A stretch of 64,000 nucleotides of DNA from Streptococcus sp. (lineage in GTDB: Bacteria; Bacillota; Bacilli; Lactobacillales; Streptococcaceae), in contig JAUMZW010000002.1 of the NCBI GenBank assembly GCA_030527925.1, positions 1 through 64,000 of the forward strand, in the 5' to 3' direction. Position 1 is the first letter of the stretch. Every line of letters begins with the position of its first letter. This document shows positions 26,704 through 37,400 of the stretch, one piece after another. Position numbers and translations under genes: made by a program. The notes beneath the pieces are model-generated. The model ran no database searches. It worked only from the letters and a program-made list of their open reading frames with translations, and had not been told where the DNA came from.

Positions 26704-27181
26704 ATTTCTTCCTTACTTCTTCTTGAACACTTTTAGGAACGTATTCACTGATATCTTGGCCATAATGTATCAGCTCTCTAACTGCACTTGAACTGATAAA
26801 ACGATTTTTAGAGGAACTTAAAAAATAAATGGTTTCGAGACTACTATTTAAATGCGAATTAAAAAAATTAAGACCAGCTTCATATTCCAAATCAATAGCA
26901 TTTCTGATTCCCCTAACAAGATGTGTCACTCCATACTCTTTAGCAATATCAACAACTAATCGGTTCGAAAAACTGATCACTTCAACATTAGAGTATTTCA
27001 ATAAAGCTTCCCGTAATAGCCTAATGCGTGTTGCTTTTGAAAATAAACCTTTCTTTGAAAGATTAACAAAAACACCGACATACACTTTATCAAATAAAGG
27101 TATGGCTTTATCAATTAGTTCTAAATGTGCATTTGTTATAGGATCGAATGAACCAGCAAATAAACCAATATTATCTGACAT
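26690..27181 (-). CDS. coaD: Phosphopantetheine adenylyltransferase
   Basis: Adenylates 4'-phosphopantetheine in coenzyme A synthesis. The 163 residues show the nucleotidyltransferase motif GSFDPITNAHLEL at residues 10-22 and the C-terminal SKNRFISSSAVREL loop. The position 21 residue is His of the family (T/H)xGH-type motif in its N-A-H form. It overlaps rsmD by 11 bases and the SepM-like gene by 14, the order usual in Firmicutes. Confidence 0.94.
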   Translation of the reverse strand: MSDNIGLFAGSFDPITNAHLELIDKAIPLFDKVYVGVFVNLSKKGLFSKATRIRLLREALLKYSNVEVISFSNRLVVDIAKEYGVTHLVRGIRNAIDLEYEAGLNFFNSHLNSSLETIYFLSSSKNRFISSSAVRELIHYGQDISEYVPKSVQEEVRKKYGIQ

Positions 27182-27710
27182 AAACAGTCACCTTACTTAT
27201 TCCATAACATTTTTGCTTCCAAATACCAAATTGGGAGACCTCTTCAGGCAATTCAACTGATTTATCTGTTTCACAAACAATCATAACCTTATCGCTCAAC
27301 AAACCCTTTGTATTAAGTCTTTCAATTGTCTCAACGATTTGCTCTTTAGCATATGGAGGGTCTAGTAACACTAAGTCAAATTGTCCTGTTAACAATTCAA
27401 TCGCTTGATAAGCATCTTGTTTCATCAATTGAAATGAGGACTCTTCCTTTGTCATTTTCAAATTTTCTAAAATAACACCTTGAGCTCGTCTATCTTTTTC
27501 AACTAAAACAGCTTCTGTCATTCCTCTTGAAATAGCCTCAATAGCCAAACTACCACTTCCAGAAAACAAGTCTAAAACACGACCACCTTCAAAAAAAGGA
27601 CCGATCATATTATAAATTGCACCTTTTACCTTATCGGATGTTGGACGAGTTAATTTCCCTTCAAGGGTTTTTAAAGGACGTCCCCCAAATTTACCTGCTA
27701 CAACTCTCAT
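27171..27710 (-). CDS. rsmD: 16S rRNA (guanine966-N2)-methyltransferase
   Basis: Methylates G966 of 16S rRNA using S-adenosylmethionine. The 179 residues begin MRVVAGKFGGRPLKTL and contain the SAM-binding VLDLFSGSGSLAIEAISRG and catalytic DLVLLDPPYA. First gene of rsmD-coaD-sepM. The region upstream (minus strand) is the long gene-free stretch. Confidence 0.93.
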   Translation of the reverse strand: MRVVAGKFGGRPLKTLEGKLTRPTSDKVKGAIYNMIGPFFEGGRVLDLFSGSGSLAIEAISRGMTEAVLVEKDRRAQGVILENLKMTKEESSFQLMKQDAYQAIELLTGQFDLVLLDPPYAKEQIVETIERLNTKGLLSDKVMIVCETDKSVELPEEVSQFGIWKQKCYGISKVTVYVR

Positions 27711-28507
27711 GCCCTCTATTATATCAAAAATCTAATAACTTATCCTATAGCAGCTTCTTATTAAACGAAAAAACATCCTATATTATCCATAGAGAATTAA
27801 ACCATAATAGATACTCTATTTTAAATTTTTACATCTAAACTTTTTTGAAACTCCATTTGTTGCTGACATATTCAACTGTATAAAGTAAACTATTTGTCTT
27901 TTAACCATACTTACCTCTTCTAGCTTTACATTTTTTTATATAAGAGGCTTCAAACATATAAACCGAGATTTTAAATCTCATGTATCTTATGGAGTATCAC
28001 CGACTTAAAATACTTCAGTTTTTAATTAAAATTAAGTAATTTTTTAATGACATTTTTCAAATAATAGAAACCTACTGCTATCTAAATAAGAAGACTTGAA
28101 CAAATAGGCTTTATCTTATAAAAAGACAGTGTAAAATATCTAATGTTTTATTATTAAACAAGCCTCTCCCTCAAATAAATCAAACCTTTGATATTATTTT
28201 AAATCATTTTATGCCATCTAAAACCTCCTTTAGATTCCTTAATTCTAACGCTAACTTTTAGGCAACGAACTCATTTAGATATCAATCGTAATACCTCTTT
28301 CTATCAGAACTTTAAAAACTCTAAATAACCTATCTCCATAGCTTTGAACATCACAAAAAAGAAGACGAAATTCGTCTCCTCTCCTGCTTAATTATAGACC
28401 ACCCACTACAGATGAGAAAGAGGCAGCTAAAAGAGATTAGTTAATAAGTCTAAGTTCAATTTTATCATTCAAAATTATCCAAGATACTAAGTTTCTCTTA
28501 ATAGTTA
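27711..28507. other. Gene-free AT-rich stretch of about 800 bases
   Basis: No open frame of useful length on either strand. It holds the rsmD upstream region, the terminator at 28355-28380, several short inverted repeats (for example GAGATTTTAAATCTC near 27964) and an isolated strong ribosome site: minus-strand AAAGGAGG (28222-28229) followed 4 bases later by ATG GCA TAA. It may be the decayed remains of one or more genes, but no protein family could be recognised in any frame. Confidence 0.5.
28355..28380 (-). terminator. Terminator downstream of rmlD
   Basis: Minus-strand GGAGACGAA and TTCGTCTTC form a stem with a very short loop, followed by six T residues. It probably ends the dnaG-rpoD-DUF59-rmlD transcript, about 125 bases beyond rmlD. 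Confidence 0.65.
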
Positions 28508-29362
28508 CTACTTCCTAACGTCTTGTTTATAAAATTCTTGTAAGGCTTCTTGCCAAGTTGGGATAACAAACCCAGTAGCCTTAGCCTTTGTTAAACTCAT
28601 TGTTGAATTTAGAGGACGTTTTGCTTTAGCGGGAAATTGGCTTGAATCAACTGGTTTTACCTCAACATCAGTATCTTTAAGAATTTCACAAGCAAAATCA
28701 TACCACGTTGTATCTTTTGTGGCATCGTTTGAAAGATGATAATAACCAAAATCTTTACGGTTTTCAGCAAGATAAGTCATAAACTCTGCAAGCGTTCTTG
28801 TCCAAGTTGGACGACCGTGTTGATCATTTACAACTGTTAAAGTAGAATGGCTTTTTGCTAAATTTTTCATTGTAAACACAAAGTTTTTACCATAATTACC
28901 AAATACCCATGCTGTACGGATAATATAAAATTGATTTGAGTATTTTTCTACCAGTTCTTCACCCATACGTTTTGTACGTCCATACTCTGTTTGTGGGTCA
29001 GGCATATCATCAACTTCCCACTCTTGTCCCACAGGCTTTTTACCATCAAAAACATAATCTGTCGAGATATAGACCAAAGTCGCATCATGTTTAGCCGCAG
29101 CTTTTGCAACGTTCTCAGTTCCAGTAACGTTGATTGCATAATCCAGTTCTTTTCCTTCATCCTCAGCTGCATCAACTGCTGTATATGCTGCACAGTGGTA
29201 AACCAAAGTTGGTTTGATTTGTTCAAACACGCTATCGACTTTCTCAGCATTTGTAATATCCATTTCTGCCACATCAACAGCCACGTAATCTTCGTTACGT
29301 TCATCTAATAAATAACGTAACTCCGTTCCTAATTGACCATTAGCACCCGTAATTAAAATCAT
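28508..29362 (-). CDS. rmlD: dTDP-4-dehydrorhamnose reductase
   Basis: Last step of dTDP-L-rhamnose synthesis, needed for the rhamnose-rich wall polysaccharide of streptococci. The 284-residue short-chain dehydrogenase shows the NAD(P) motif TGANGQLGTELR at residues 4-15, the catalytic YISTDYVFDG and the YxxxK motif in TEYGRTKRMGEE (near 130). It is separated from the rmlABC genes, which are not in this window, and follows the DUF59 gene by 14 bases. Confidence 0.92.
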   Translation of the reverse strand: MILITGANGQLGTELRYLLDERNEDYVAVDVAEMDITNAEKVDSVFEQIKPTLVYHCAAYTAVDAAEDEGKELDYAINVTGTENVAKAAAKHDATLVYISTDYVFDGKKPVGQEWEVDDMPDPQTEYGRTKRMGEELVEKYSNQFYIIRTAWVFGNYGKNFVFTMKNLAKSHSTLTVVNDQHGRPTWTRTLAEFMTYLAENRKDFGYYHLSNDATKDTTWYDFACEILKDTDVEVKPVDSSQFPAKAKRPLNSTMSLTKAKATGFVIPTWQEALQEFYKQDVRK

Positions 29363-29376
29363 TTTTTCCCCTATTC

Positions 29377-29712
29377 TTAATGTATTCCTAATGCTATTCT
29401 CGCATAACGACTCATTTTTTCAACCGACCATGCTGGATACCATACTAATTTTACCTCTGTATGGGTTACTTCAGGAACATTTCGCATAACATCCTGAATT
29501 TGGTCTGTTAACAAATCTGCTAAAGGACATCCCATTGTCGTTAGAGTCATATCAATCTCAGTATGTCCATTATCTTCAAAACGAATCTCATAAATTAAAC
29601 CCAAATTGACAATGTCAATCCCCAACTCGGGGTCAATGACAAGTTCTAAAGTTTCTAAAATTCTATTTTTTATCCCAATTATTTGTTCTTCAGTATAATG
29701 AGTTTCAGCCAT
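29377..29712 (-). CDS. DUF59/MIP18-family iron-sulfur assembly factor
   Basis: 111 residues of the DUF59 family: VIDPELGIDIVNLGLIYEI near residue 23 and the conserved cysteine in LTTMGCPLADLL (near 66), then EVKLVWYPAWSVEKMS. Members (SufT/PaaD-like) take part in Fe-S cluster maturation. The gene lies between rpoD and rmlD on the same strand, 24 bases after rpoD, as in other streptococci. Confidence 0.88.
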   Translation of the reverse strand: MAETHYTEEQIIGIKNRILETLELVIDPELGIDIVNLGLIYEIRFEDNGHTEIDMTLTTMGCPLADLLTDQIQDVMRNVPEVTHTEVKLVWYPAWSVEKMSRYARIALGIH

Positions 29713-29736
29713 AGTCTAACCAACCTTCTCTTACTT

Positions 29737-30846
29737 TTAGTCTTCTACAAAATAACGCAATTGTTTACTTCGGCTAGGATGACGTAATTTACGCAACGCT
29801 TTTGCTTCAATCTGACGAATACGTTCACGTGTTACATTAAATACTTTGCCAACATCCTCAAGGGTTCTCATTTTACCATCATCTAGACCAAATCTAAGAC
29901 GTAAGACATTTTCTTCTCGATCAGTTAAGGTATCGAGTACCTCATCTAATTGTTCACGCAAAACAACACGAGTTGTATAATCTACTGGATTTTCAATAAC
30001 TTCATCTTCAATAAAGTCTCCTAGATGGCTATCATCTTCTTCACCAATCGGTGTTTCCAAAGAAACAGGCTCCTGAGCAATCTTTAAGATTTCACGAACT
30101 TTGTCAGGTGTCATTTCCATACGCTCTGCGATTTGCTCAGGTGTTGGGTCTTGTCCTAGTTCTTGTAATAAATTTCGTTGTTCACGAACCAATTTATTGA
30201 TTGTTTCAACCATATGAACTGGAATACGAATAGTTCTAGCTTGATCTGCAATTGCACGAGTGATAGCTTGACGAATCCACCATGTTGCATAGGTTGAAAA
30301 CTTGAAACCTTTTGAATAATCAAATTTATCAACTGATTTCATCAATCCCATATTACCTTCTTGAATTAAATCAAGAAATTGCATCCCACGCCCAACATAG
30401 CGTTTTGCAATTGATACAACCAATCGAAGATTAGCCTCTGCTAAACGCTGTTTTGCTTCTAAGTCTCCTTTTGACACAGCAACAGCCAATTCTTTTTCTT
30501 CTTCATTAGTTAATAAAGGAACAACACCAATTTCTTTTAGATACATACGAACAGGGTCATTGACCTTGGCAGAATTGCTCCCTAACAATTCTTCGTCAGT
30601 AAGTTCTTCAGGTTGAGGTTCTTCTACAACGTATTTCGTTGATGGATTTCCATCTACATCAGTAATTGATATCCCCCCATCTGTAAGACGTACTAATAAA
30701 TCATCAATTTGATCTGCATCTAAAACAAATGGAATAACTAATTGATCAGTTACCTCAACATCTGTCGCAGTTCCTTCTTTTTTATGTGTGCGAATAAAAT
30801 CAGCAACTTGAACTTTAAACGTGGTATTTTCTTTTTTTACTGCCAT
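29737..30846 (-). CDS. rpoD: RNA polymerase primary sigma factor (sigma-A/RpoD)
   Basis: Housekeeping sigma factor, 369 residues. Region 1.1 occupies the first 80 or so residues, region 2 includes [20 protein letters not shown] and [13 protein letters not shown], region 3 follows, and region 4.2 ends with [20 protein letters not shown]. All core-binding and -10/-35 recognition segments are present. It follows dnaG by 8 bases, the standard dnaG-rpoD macromolecular-synthesis arrangement. The promoters listed in this window fit its consensus. Confidence 0.97.
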   Translation of the reverse strand: MAVKKENTTFKVQVADFIRTHKKEGTATDVEVTDQLVIPFVLDADQIDDLLVRLTDGGISITDVDGNPSTKYVVEEPQPEELTDEELLGSNSAKVNDPVRMYLKEIGVVPLLTNEEEKELAVAVSKGDLEAKQRLAEANLRLVVSIAKRYVGRGMQFLDLIQEGNMGLMKSVDKFDYSKGFKFSTYATWWIRQAITRAIADQARTIRIPVHMVETINKLVREQRNLLQELGQDPTPEQIAERMEMTPDKVREILKIAQEPVSLETPIGEEDDSHLGDFIEDEVIENPVDYTTRVVLREQLDEVLDTLTDREENVLRLRFGLDDGKMRTLEDVGKVFNVTRERIRQIEAKALRKLRHPSRSKQLRYFVED

Positions 30847-30854
30847 GGATTCCC

Positions 30855-32645
30855 CTATTCGTTATTTCTTTTTTTTGTAATTAAATTCTGTAAAAATAAA
30901 AGTGCTTCTTCTTCGTCACCCCCCTTGACAGATTCGCGGATACGTTTTGCTGATTGCTTTAGTTCCCGATCTGCAATGAGATGATCTCTTCTAATTAAAA
31001 TACGTTCTAATTCCTCTACATCACTATCATCTGGTAAATTCTCTTCTAGTATATCATAGTAAAGAGATTGGACTTGCTCATCCAATTGATGTAAATCTAG
31101 AGAAGATATCTCTCCCTTTTCCATCAAAATATTAAAGATGAGTTGGTAACCATCAGTGTCAAAAATTATCGGCTCTCTCATCTGAAATGTTGTTCTTATA
31201 AATGTATTTTGAATAAGATGGTATAAAAACTGCTTTTCAGCTCTCTGTATCGCAGTTAAAGATTTTGAGTACTGTAATTTTATCGGTTCAAATGGCTCCT
31301 CAGCTTTAGAGGTTTTTGAGAGAATTTTTCTCTGCAATAAACGTTCATTATTGACAGCTTGCTCCACTTGTTCATAATCAAAATGGGGTAATAAATCAGC
31401 AACCAAATGAACATAAGTATTTTGTGCTGTTATCGATGGAGATTGAATAATGATTTTAGAAATTTTTTCAACGTAATCAATTTCAGACTGTAAACTTGAA
31501 TTTGTCCCATTCCATAAATAATAAACGAGAAACTCAATAGCACTCATTTTGGATTCTAACAATAGTTTTGCCAATGCTTCTGAACTATTTTTTTGTAAAA
31601 ACTCATCAGGATCAAGTTTTTCTGGAAATTTTACAATACTTACATCAAAAGGTGTCAATAGGTCTAAACTTTTTGCAATCGCATTTTGACCAGCTTCATC
31701 TCCATCGTAGGCCAAAACAACTTTTTTTGCATAACGCTGAAGATGTTTGACATGCTCTTTAGTTAAAGCAGTACCCATAGATGCCACAACATTTTTAACT
31801 CCCGATTTATAGGCTGCTATAACATCCATAAACCCTTCCATAATATACACTTCTTTTGACTTCGATATTAAAGTTTTTACCTTATCTAAATGATAAAGCT
31901 CATAGGATTTATTAAAGATTGGAGTGGCTGTCGAATTTTTGTATTTGGCTTCATTGGACTGATTAAGTTGCTCTTCTTGCCAAATTCTTCCCGAAAAAGC
32001 AATTGTCTGACCATTGTCATTTGTCAATGGGAACATTATACGATTCGTAAATGCATCATAAAATCGATTACTTTCTCTAGCTACATGAAATAGGCCCGAG
32101 TCAAATAATACCTTCTCAGAATATTTTTTTGATACGGAACGATACAAGAAATCGTTTTGGCTAGGTGATAAACCGACATTAAAATAGATTAATAAATCAT
32201 CTGTCAAGCCACGAGTTTTCAAGTAATTTCTGGCTAATTCACCTTCTTTAGTAGTCATCAAAATAGCATGGTAAAAACTGGCAGCATCTTGATGAATGGA
32301 GAGTAAATCGTGATGAGGATGTTTCCTTGGAGACTTCCTTATTTGAGCCTCACTTGTCTCTAAAGTAACTCCAGCATATTCAGCAACAATGGCCACACTC
32401 TCTAAAAATGAAACTTGTCTATAATCCTCGATAAATTTAAAAACATCACCCGATTTTCCACAACCAAAGCAATGATAAAATTGTTTATCTTCAAGTACAT
32501 TAAAAGAAGGTGTTTTTTCATTGTGAAAAGGACATAACCCCAAAAACTGTTTGCCAGTACGTGTCAGCGCAATACTATCACTGATAATATCTACAATATT
32601 AACACGATTTTTGATATCGGAAATTGTTTCCTTACTTATTGCCAA
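30855..32645 (-). CDS. dnaG: DNA primase
   Basis: Makes RNA primers for replication. The 596 residues contain the CHC2 zinc motif ([14 protein letters not shown], then [14 protein letters not shown], residues about 36-66), the TOPRIM domain ([25 protein letters not shown]) and a C-terminal helicase-binding domain. It starts the dnaG-rpoD-DUF59-rmlD group. The ribosomal gene rpsU lies on the same strand about 650 bases upstream with mscL (plus strand) in between, a broken form of the classical rpsU-dnaG-rpoD operon. Confidence 0.96.
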   Translation of the reverse strand: MAISKETISDIKNRVNIVDIISDSIALTRTGKQFLGLCPFHNEKTPSFNVLEDKQFYHCFGCGKSGDVFKFIEDYRQVSFLESVAIVAEYAGVTLETSEAQIRKSPRKHPHHDLLSIHQDAASFYHAILMTTKEGELARNYLKTRGLTDDLLIYFNVGLSPSQNDFLYRSVSKKYSEKVLFDSGLFHVARESNRFYDAFTNRIMFPLTNDNGQTIAFSGRIWQEEQLNQSNEAKYKNSTATPIFNKSYELYHLDKVKTLISKSKEVYIMEGFMDVIAAYKSGVKNVVASMGTALTKEHVKHLQRYAKKVVLAYDGDEAGQNAIAKSLDLLTPFDVSIVKFPEKLDPDEFLQKNSSEALAKLLLESKMSAIEFLVYYLWNGTNSSLQSEIDYVEKISKIIIQSPSITAQNTYVHLVADLLPHFDYEQVEQAVNNERLLQRKILSKTSKAEEPFEPIKLQYSKSLTAIQRAEKQFLYHLIQNTFIRTTFQMREPIIFDTDGYQLIFNILMEKGEISSLDLHQLDEQVQSLYYDILEENLPDDSDVEELERILIRRDHLIADRELKQSAKRIRESVKGGDEEEALLFLQNLITKKRNNE

Positions 32646-32819
32646 GTATGCACCTCCTCACAAAAACACTATTATACTTAAATAGTATATCATTTTTAAA
32701 TAGTAAAGTAAATTTATAGAAATTTTTTTGAGCATTTCTATTGTTCTTATATCTTATTTCTGATATACTTGACCAGTAATAAAAACAAATAATTTTTTTT
32801 TTTGCGAAAGGATGTTCTC

Positions 32820-33185
32820 ATGATTAAAGAACTCAAAGATTTTTTATTTAAAGGTAATGTATTAGACCTTGCTGTTGCTGTTATCATCGGTGCTGCTTTT
32901 GGTGCTGTTGTTACTTCTCTTGTTAAAGATGTCATCACTCCTATCATTGGTATGGTTATTGGTCAACCTGACTTCTCAGCTATCAAATTAGGTTCTATTG
33001 CTATTGGTAACTTTATTAATGCTATTGTAAACTTCTTAATTGTTGGTACAGTATTGTTCTTTATCGTAAAAGCTGCCAACAAAGCAATGAGCTTTGGTAA
33101 AAAAGCTGAAGTTGAAGTTGAAGATGCTGCTCCAACTCAAGAAGAATTGCTTGCTGAAATCCGTGATTTATTAGCAAACAAATAA
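32820..33185 (+). CDS. mscL: Large-conductance mechanosensitive channel
   Basis: Pentameric emergency valve that opens under osmotic downshock. The 121 residues begin MIKELKDFLFKGNVLDLAVA, followed by the first membrane span AVIIGAAFGAVVTSLV, a second span VNFLIVGTVLFFIVKAAN and a C-terminal helix with PTQEELLAEIRDLL. I chose ATG 32820, preceded by AAAGGATG; an upstream ATG adds six non-conserved residues. It stands alone on the plus strand with its own terminator. Confidence 0.93.
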   Translation: MIKELKDFLFKGNVLDLAVAVIIGAAFGAVVTSLVKDVITPIIGMVIGQPDFSAIKLGSIAIGNFINAIVNFLIVGTVLFFIVKAANKAMSFGKKAEVEVEDAAPTQEELLAEIRDLLANK

Positions 33186-33199
33186 TACTCTTCATATAA

Positions 33200-33236
33200 A
33201 AGCAAGTCCTAACATATTTTTAGGGCTTGTTTTTAT
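33200..33236 (+). terminator. Terminator of mscL
   Basis: CAAGTCCTAA (33203-33212) pairs with TTAGGGCTTG (33220-33229, one G-T pair) and is followed by five T residues. Confidence 0.75.
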
Positions 33237-33243
33237 CTATACG

Positions 33244-33299
33244 CTAATTTTAGAAAATAAAAAAAGAGGAAATCCTCTTTTTTTATTTTCTAAAATTAG
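33244..33299. terminator. Perfect 56-base inverted repeat between mscL and rpsU
   Basis: Two 27-base arms are exact reverse complements around an AA centre: the left arm starts CTAATTTTAGAAAATAAAAA at 33244 and ends AGAGGA; the right arm ends at 33299. The GC-rich tip AGAGGA/TCCTCT with the A/T runs makes an intrinsic terminator in both directions. The right arm includes the rpsU stop codon (33296-33298). Confidence 0.75.
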
Positions 33300-33472
33300 A
33301 ATTTTTTACGTTTGCGAGCTGCTTCTGATTTACGTTTACGTTTTACAGAAGGTTTTTCGTAGAATTCACGTTTACGTGATTCTTGAAGAGTACCAGCTTT
33401 AGTCACAGAACGTTTGAAACGACGGAGTGCATCGTCAAGTGATTCATTTTTACGAACAACTGTTTTTGACAT
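33296..33472 (-). CDS. rpsU: Small-subunit ribosomal protein bS21
   Basis: A 58-residue, very basic protein starting [20 protein letters not shown] and ending in the [14 protein letters not shown] tail, matching bS21, which helps 30S subunits bind mRNA. The start at 33472 is preceded by GAGGAGGTG with 6-base spacing; an upstream in-frame GTG lies inside that ribosome site and is rejected. Its stop codon falls inside the long inverted repeat. Confidence 0.95.
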
Positions 33473-33564
33473 ATCTTTCACCTCCTCAAGATTGAGTGTA
33501 ACGTCAATACGTTCTTTAATAGAATATCGAATTCTTTGGTAATTGTCAATAAAAAGATGATTCT

Positions 33565-34374
33565 TTATTCTTTAACTTTTGAACTGGTTAATTTAGCTGC
33601 CTCATCAATAAATTTTTGATACTTCTCATCTTTTTCTAACTCGGAAATGACTTCATTGATTGTTTTTTTCAATTTACTGTTATTTTTTGGTAAGACAACA
33701 GCTTTTGCATCTCCCTCTCCTGTCTTAAGAGCAAAACTAGCTAAAGAAATATCTGCATTTTGACTAATGTAACCTTGAGCAACTGGACCCTCTAGATCTA
33801 CTGCATCAACTTTACCAGATTTTAATTCACTAATAGCCTCTGACATTGAGGTTAAAGAGACAATATTCGAAGATTTTAATTGGTCTTTTGCTAACCCTTC
33901 TTCAATAGAGCCTTTTAAAACTGCAACTTTTTTTCCTGACAAATCAGATAAAGATTGATTAGAAGAAATTTCTGATGTTTTAACCAATATAGCATTCTTT
34001 GTTTCATAATAGGACTTACTAAAATCAAATACTTTTGCACGTTCCTTAGTATAAGATAATCCAGAAATTGCAATATCTGCTTTTTTTGTTTGAATACTTG
34101 TCAAAACATTTTCGAAATTCATTGTTGAAATAACTAACTTAACGCCAAGTTTATCTGCAATCGCTTGGGCTAAGTCTATATCAGAACCGACCACCTTATC
34201 TTTACCATCAACAAGAGCTTTGAATTCAAATGGTGCGTAATCTGGACTTAGAGCAACAACTAACTTACCCTTTTCCTTAACACTTTCTTGTAAATCACTA
34301 CTTGATGATGAACCACAAGCTGATAACGTTACTAGAGAAACCAAGGTCACTAGACTTAAAATAATTTTTTTCAT
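33565..34374 (-). CDS. Amino-acid ABC transporter substrate-binding lipoprotein
   Basis: 269 residues: signal peptide with lipobox [10 protein letters not shown] (Cys near residue 20), then a family 3 (polar amino acid) binding fold, with [43 protein letters not shown] and the second-lobe [12 protein letters not shown]. It would be anchored outside the membrane and deliver an amino acid to a permease. No permease or ATPase gene is adjacent, so it must share one encoded elsewhere. Substrate unknown. Confidence 0.88.
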
Positions 34375-34470
34375 ATATCGTACAACTTTCTTTATAGAAT
34401 AAAACTATTTTAAGTTAACTTTTAGACTTTGTCAATGTATTTTTATAAAAAAATTAATTTTATTGAATAT

Positions 34471-37400
34471 TTATAAAGCACCCCAAATATCTCTTGCATA
34501 ATCCGTAATTGTTCTATCAGAAGAAAAATAACCTGCTTTAGCAATGTTAACTAACATTTTTTGTTGCCATTCCTTACGATTTTCAAAATCTGTGAACACT
34601 TTATCTTTAACAGCTACGTACTCTTCAAAATCTAAGAAAGTCATAAACCAATCTTTGGAAATAAGTTCTCTGTAGAGGCGTTCGAGACAATTCTTATCAC
34701 CAATAGATAAGATCTCATCAGATAACATGAAGTCAACCACCTCTTTGATTAGATTAGAATTTTTATACATTTTTAATGATGAGTACGACTGATTTTTATA
34801 GTATTCGATAACTTCTTCTGATGATTTTCCAAAAGTATAGCAATTCTCTTCACCAACCAATTCTGCTATCTCAACATTAGCACCATCTTTTGTTCCCAAA
34901 GTTATCGCACCATTTAACATCAATTTCATATTACCTGTTCCAGAAGCTTCTTTTGAAGCTAATGAAATTTGTTCTGAGATATCAGCAGCAGGAATTAACT
35001 TTTCAGCCAAGCTAACATTATAATTATCAATCAGATGAACATTCAAGTAGGGATTCACTTCAGGGTCATTATTGATTAAAGTCGATAAACATAGAATAAG
35101 ATGTATAATATCTTGTGCAATAGTATAAGCTGGGGCTGCTTTACCAGCAAAAATTATCGTTATTTTTCTAGCTGGCTTATTGCCTTTTTTAATGTCTAAA
35201 TATTTATAAATACAATATAAAGCATTCATTTGTTGACGTTTGTATTCATGAAAACGTTTTATTTGAATTGATATAACACTATTTTCATCAAGTTCAATTC
35301 CTTTTTCTAATTTTAGATAAGAGACTAAATTTTTCTTATTTTGAAGTTTGATATCTGATAACTTGTCTAAAATTTGATTTTGATTATTATAGTCTAATAA
35401 TTTTTCTAATCTCATTGAGTCAGTAAGATAAGAATCTCCAATCACAGATTTTAAGAAAGTTGTTAACGGACGATTGGCATATTCTAACCACCTTCTAAAA
35501 GTGATACCATTTGTTTTGTTATTAAATTTTTCAGGATAAATAGTATAAAATTCTTTTAATTCACTATTTTTAAGGATTTCAGTATGTAAGGCGGCTACTC
35601 CGTTAACACTTGTGGCAAAATGAATATCCATATGTGCCATATGAACACGGTTATGTTCGTCAATAATAGCTGTTGCAATACTTGGATACTTTTCTTTGAC
35701 ATAATAATCTAGTTTCCTAATAATTTGAGCAATATTAGGAATGACTGTATCTAACTCTGCCAAATCCCACTTTTCTAAAGCCTCAGCCAAAATCGTATGA
35801 TTCGTATATCCAATCATACGAGATACTACACTAATAGCTGTATTAAAGTTTAAACTATATTTTTCAGTCAATAATCGAATTAACTCTGGGATAATGAGTG
35901 AAGGATGTGTATCATTGATTTGGATATAAGCATATGAATCTAAATCATAAAGATTACTTCCTTGTTGTTTAGCCTTATCTAATATTAATTGTGCTGCATT
36001 AGATACCATAAAATATTCTTGGAAAATTCTTAAACGTTGACCAGCTTCATCTGAATCATCAGGATATAAAAAGAGGGTAAGATTTTCTAGAATATCTTTT
36101 TTATCAAATTGAATTCCATCATGAATGATAGAAGGATTAACTCCAATCAAATCAAACAGATGTAACATATTCTTTGTGGTTTGTTTGTAACCCAAGACTG
36201 ATAGTTGTTTAAGTGAAGATTGTAAAACAAAATCTTTAAAAGGAATCTCATAACTAATACCTGTATCCAAAAGCCATGACGGTTGATACTGCCAATAATC
36301 AGGTAATGCTTCTTGTTTATAATTTTTAAAAATTTGTTTAAATAAACCACAATGATAGTTCAAGCCAATTCCTTGTCCATTTATGCCTAGGGTTGACATT
36401 GAATCAATGAAACAGGCTGCTAAACGTCCTAAACCACCATTTCCTAAAGATGGCTCATATTCAATTGCTTCAATGTCAGCTAGATTTTTACCAGCATGCT
36501 CTAATTCAAGACGAACTTCATCATAAATTCCTAAATTAATAAGATTATTTGATAATAATTTCCCTATCAAAAACTCAGCAGAAATATAATAAACTGTTTT
36601 TGATGACTTGTTTTGAGGTAACTGATCTGATTTATCTTTAACATAGTTTAGTAGTAACTCATAAACTTCCGTGTTTGATAAATCTTCTAGATTAGTAGAA
36701 TGACTTAAATAATAGTCCTTAAATGAAGTTTGATTTAAGGATTTTTTATCATTATAAAGGTTTTGCCGATTGTATCGATAAGTTATCTCTTTTAAAAAGT
36801 CTTTTCTAGGCTGTGTTAAATCAGATAATTTCATGCGCCACTCCCAATTTCCACCAATGGTATTAGGGAGATTCATTCGGCATGAACCATCCTTTTCTAA
36901 TAAATCCTGCATGGTTATTATAGAAATATCAGCAACTGATGAATAAAGTGTTCTTATCATGGCTTGTGCTACTGTCTCATAATCTGCTTTGTGAGTAAAT
37001 CGAATCACAAAATCACGTTGGTTTGGTTCTAATTCCTGATACCATTCATTAATAACAGCATTATCATGTGTGCCTGTATAAATAACTTGATTCCTCGTAT
37101 GATAGTGTGGTAATTCTAAGCTATTTGCACTTGTATCATAAAAACCAAATTCCAAAATTTTCATTCCTGGATAATCTGTCTCTTTCAATAGCTGTTCTGC
37201 CTTTTCATCAATATATCCAAGATTTTCAGCAATAATTGGTAAGTCTCCTAATTCACTTTTGATCGTCTCAAACAATTCATAACCAGGACCTGATACCCAA
37301 GAACCATCATTTGGTGTTTGATAACCTCTAGGAATTTCCCAAAAATCTGAAAATCCCTTGAAATGATCGATCCGTAGAACATCATATCGTTTAAAACTTT

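Noticed and set aside
28991..29308. Long open frames antisense to or overlapping rmlD, fruA, glnPQ, clpE and others
   Set aside because: They lie opposite well-supported genes, have no ribosome sites and no recognisable motifs; they are shadows of real coding sequence.
30855..33472. The rpsU-dnaG-rpoD cluster considered as one operon
   Set aside because: mscL on the opposite strand and a strong bidirectional hairpin lie between rpsU and dnaG.
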